This document shows, in pieces, positions 5,622 through 5,677 of a stretch of DNA of 5,677 bases. Made by a program: the position numbers and the translations under genes. The notes beneath the pieces were generated by a model. The model was not told the DNA's origin. It saw nothing but the letters and a program-made list of their open reading frames with translations, and did not search any database. Each line of letters starts with the position of its first letter. Position 1 is the stretch's first letter. Source of the stretch: Candidatus Woesearchaeota archaeon (GTDB lineage: Archaea; Nanobdellota; Nanobdellia; Woesearchaeales; GW2011-AR4). Location of the stretch: the NCBI GenBank assembly GCA_016185955.1, contig JACPMQ010000063.1:1-5677 (forward strand). Reading direction: 5' to 3'.

Positions 5622-5654
5622 AAATTTCCACCGCTCTTTGAGCGGTGGAAATTT
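5622..5654 (-). terminator. Perfect 15-bp hairpin with TTT loop, terminator-like on the minus strand
   Basis: AAATTTCCACCGCTC (5622-5636) pairs perfectly with 5640-5654 around a 3-nt loop. On the minus strand the hairpin is followed by TTTTGATTTTT, which looks like an intrinsic terminator for a gene ending just beyond or at the right edge. Archaea do not generally need a hairpin to terminate, so it may instead be another intergenic palindrome. A competing 8-bp pairing exists between TTGCCAAA (5579-5586) and TTTGGCAA (5652-5659). Confidence 0.45.
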
Positions 5655-5677
5655 GGCAATTAAAAAACCTTCAAGGA

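Larger units (their letters stand above)
5276..5677. other. Right-hand intergenic stretch without a convincing gene
   Basis: About 400 bp holding the right arms of the middle and outer inverted repeats, a further stem (5470-5544) and a perfect hairpin (5622-5654). The frames here, 5430-5615 plus and a 43-codon frame at 5238-5369 minus, run through repeat arms and show no family signature. A T7 run at 5425-5431 is followed by TTTAAATG, but no gene follows on either strand to match it. At the extreme right the minus strand reads SLKVF then stop (5660-5662), possibly the last codons of a gene beyond the edge; another minus frame also stays open through the hairpin, so this is undecided. No tRNA or rRNA was recognised. 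Confidence 0.5.

Noticed and set aside
2990..5654. CRISPR array
   Set aside because: The repeats are inverted pairs of different sequences, not regularly spaced direct repeats with spacers, and no cas gene is present.

Overview
The window reads as a stretch of an AT-rich, compact archaeal genome, most likely a DPANN-type lineage (Woesearchaeota/Pacearchaeota-like); the lineage is inference. Three things point to archaea. The isoleucyl-tRNA synthetase is of the archaeal/eukaryotic type. Three genes have TATA-like boxes about 30 bp before their ATG with little or no 5' leader. No convincing bacterial -35/-10 or strong Shine-Dalgarno signals are seen. Candidate Phyla Radiation bacteria can also carry this IleRS type and a LemA/HtpX pair, so the domain rests mainly on the promoters.

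Layout. Positions 1-2941 (minus) hold ileS, lacking only its C-terminal end, which runs off the left edge. Positions 2942-3460 are a 519-bp divergent intergenic region packed with nested perfect inverted repeats. Positions 3461-4912 (plus) hold a tight two-gene operon: lemA (one-TM LemA-family protein) and htpX (M48B membrane zinc metalloprotease), 3 bp apart. Positions 4994-5182 (minus) hold a 62-residue basic protein gene with a near-ideal TATA box and leaderless start, enclosed by three nested pairs of perfect inverted repeats (14-17 bp). Positions 5183-5677 hold no convincing gene but contain the right-hand repeat arms, a second stem structure and a perfect 15-bp hairpin near the right edge.

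How the genes relate. ileS is translation housekeeping. LemA and HtpX are a recurrent pair linked to membrane-protein quality control. ileS and lemA-htpX are transcribed divergently. An identical 15-bp sequence lies exactly 14 bp upstream of TTTAAA in both promoters, and its 9-bp core GTRRCTGCT occurs five times in the gap. The same palindromic material could be shared operators, a mobile palindromic element or a structured RNA. The small gene inside nested inverted repeats is the other main item of interest.
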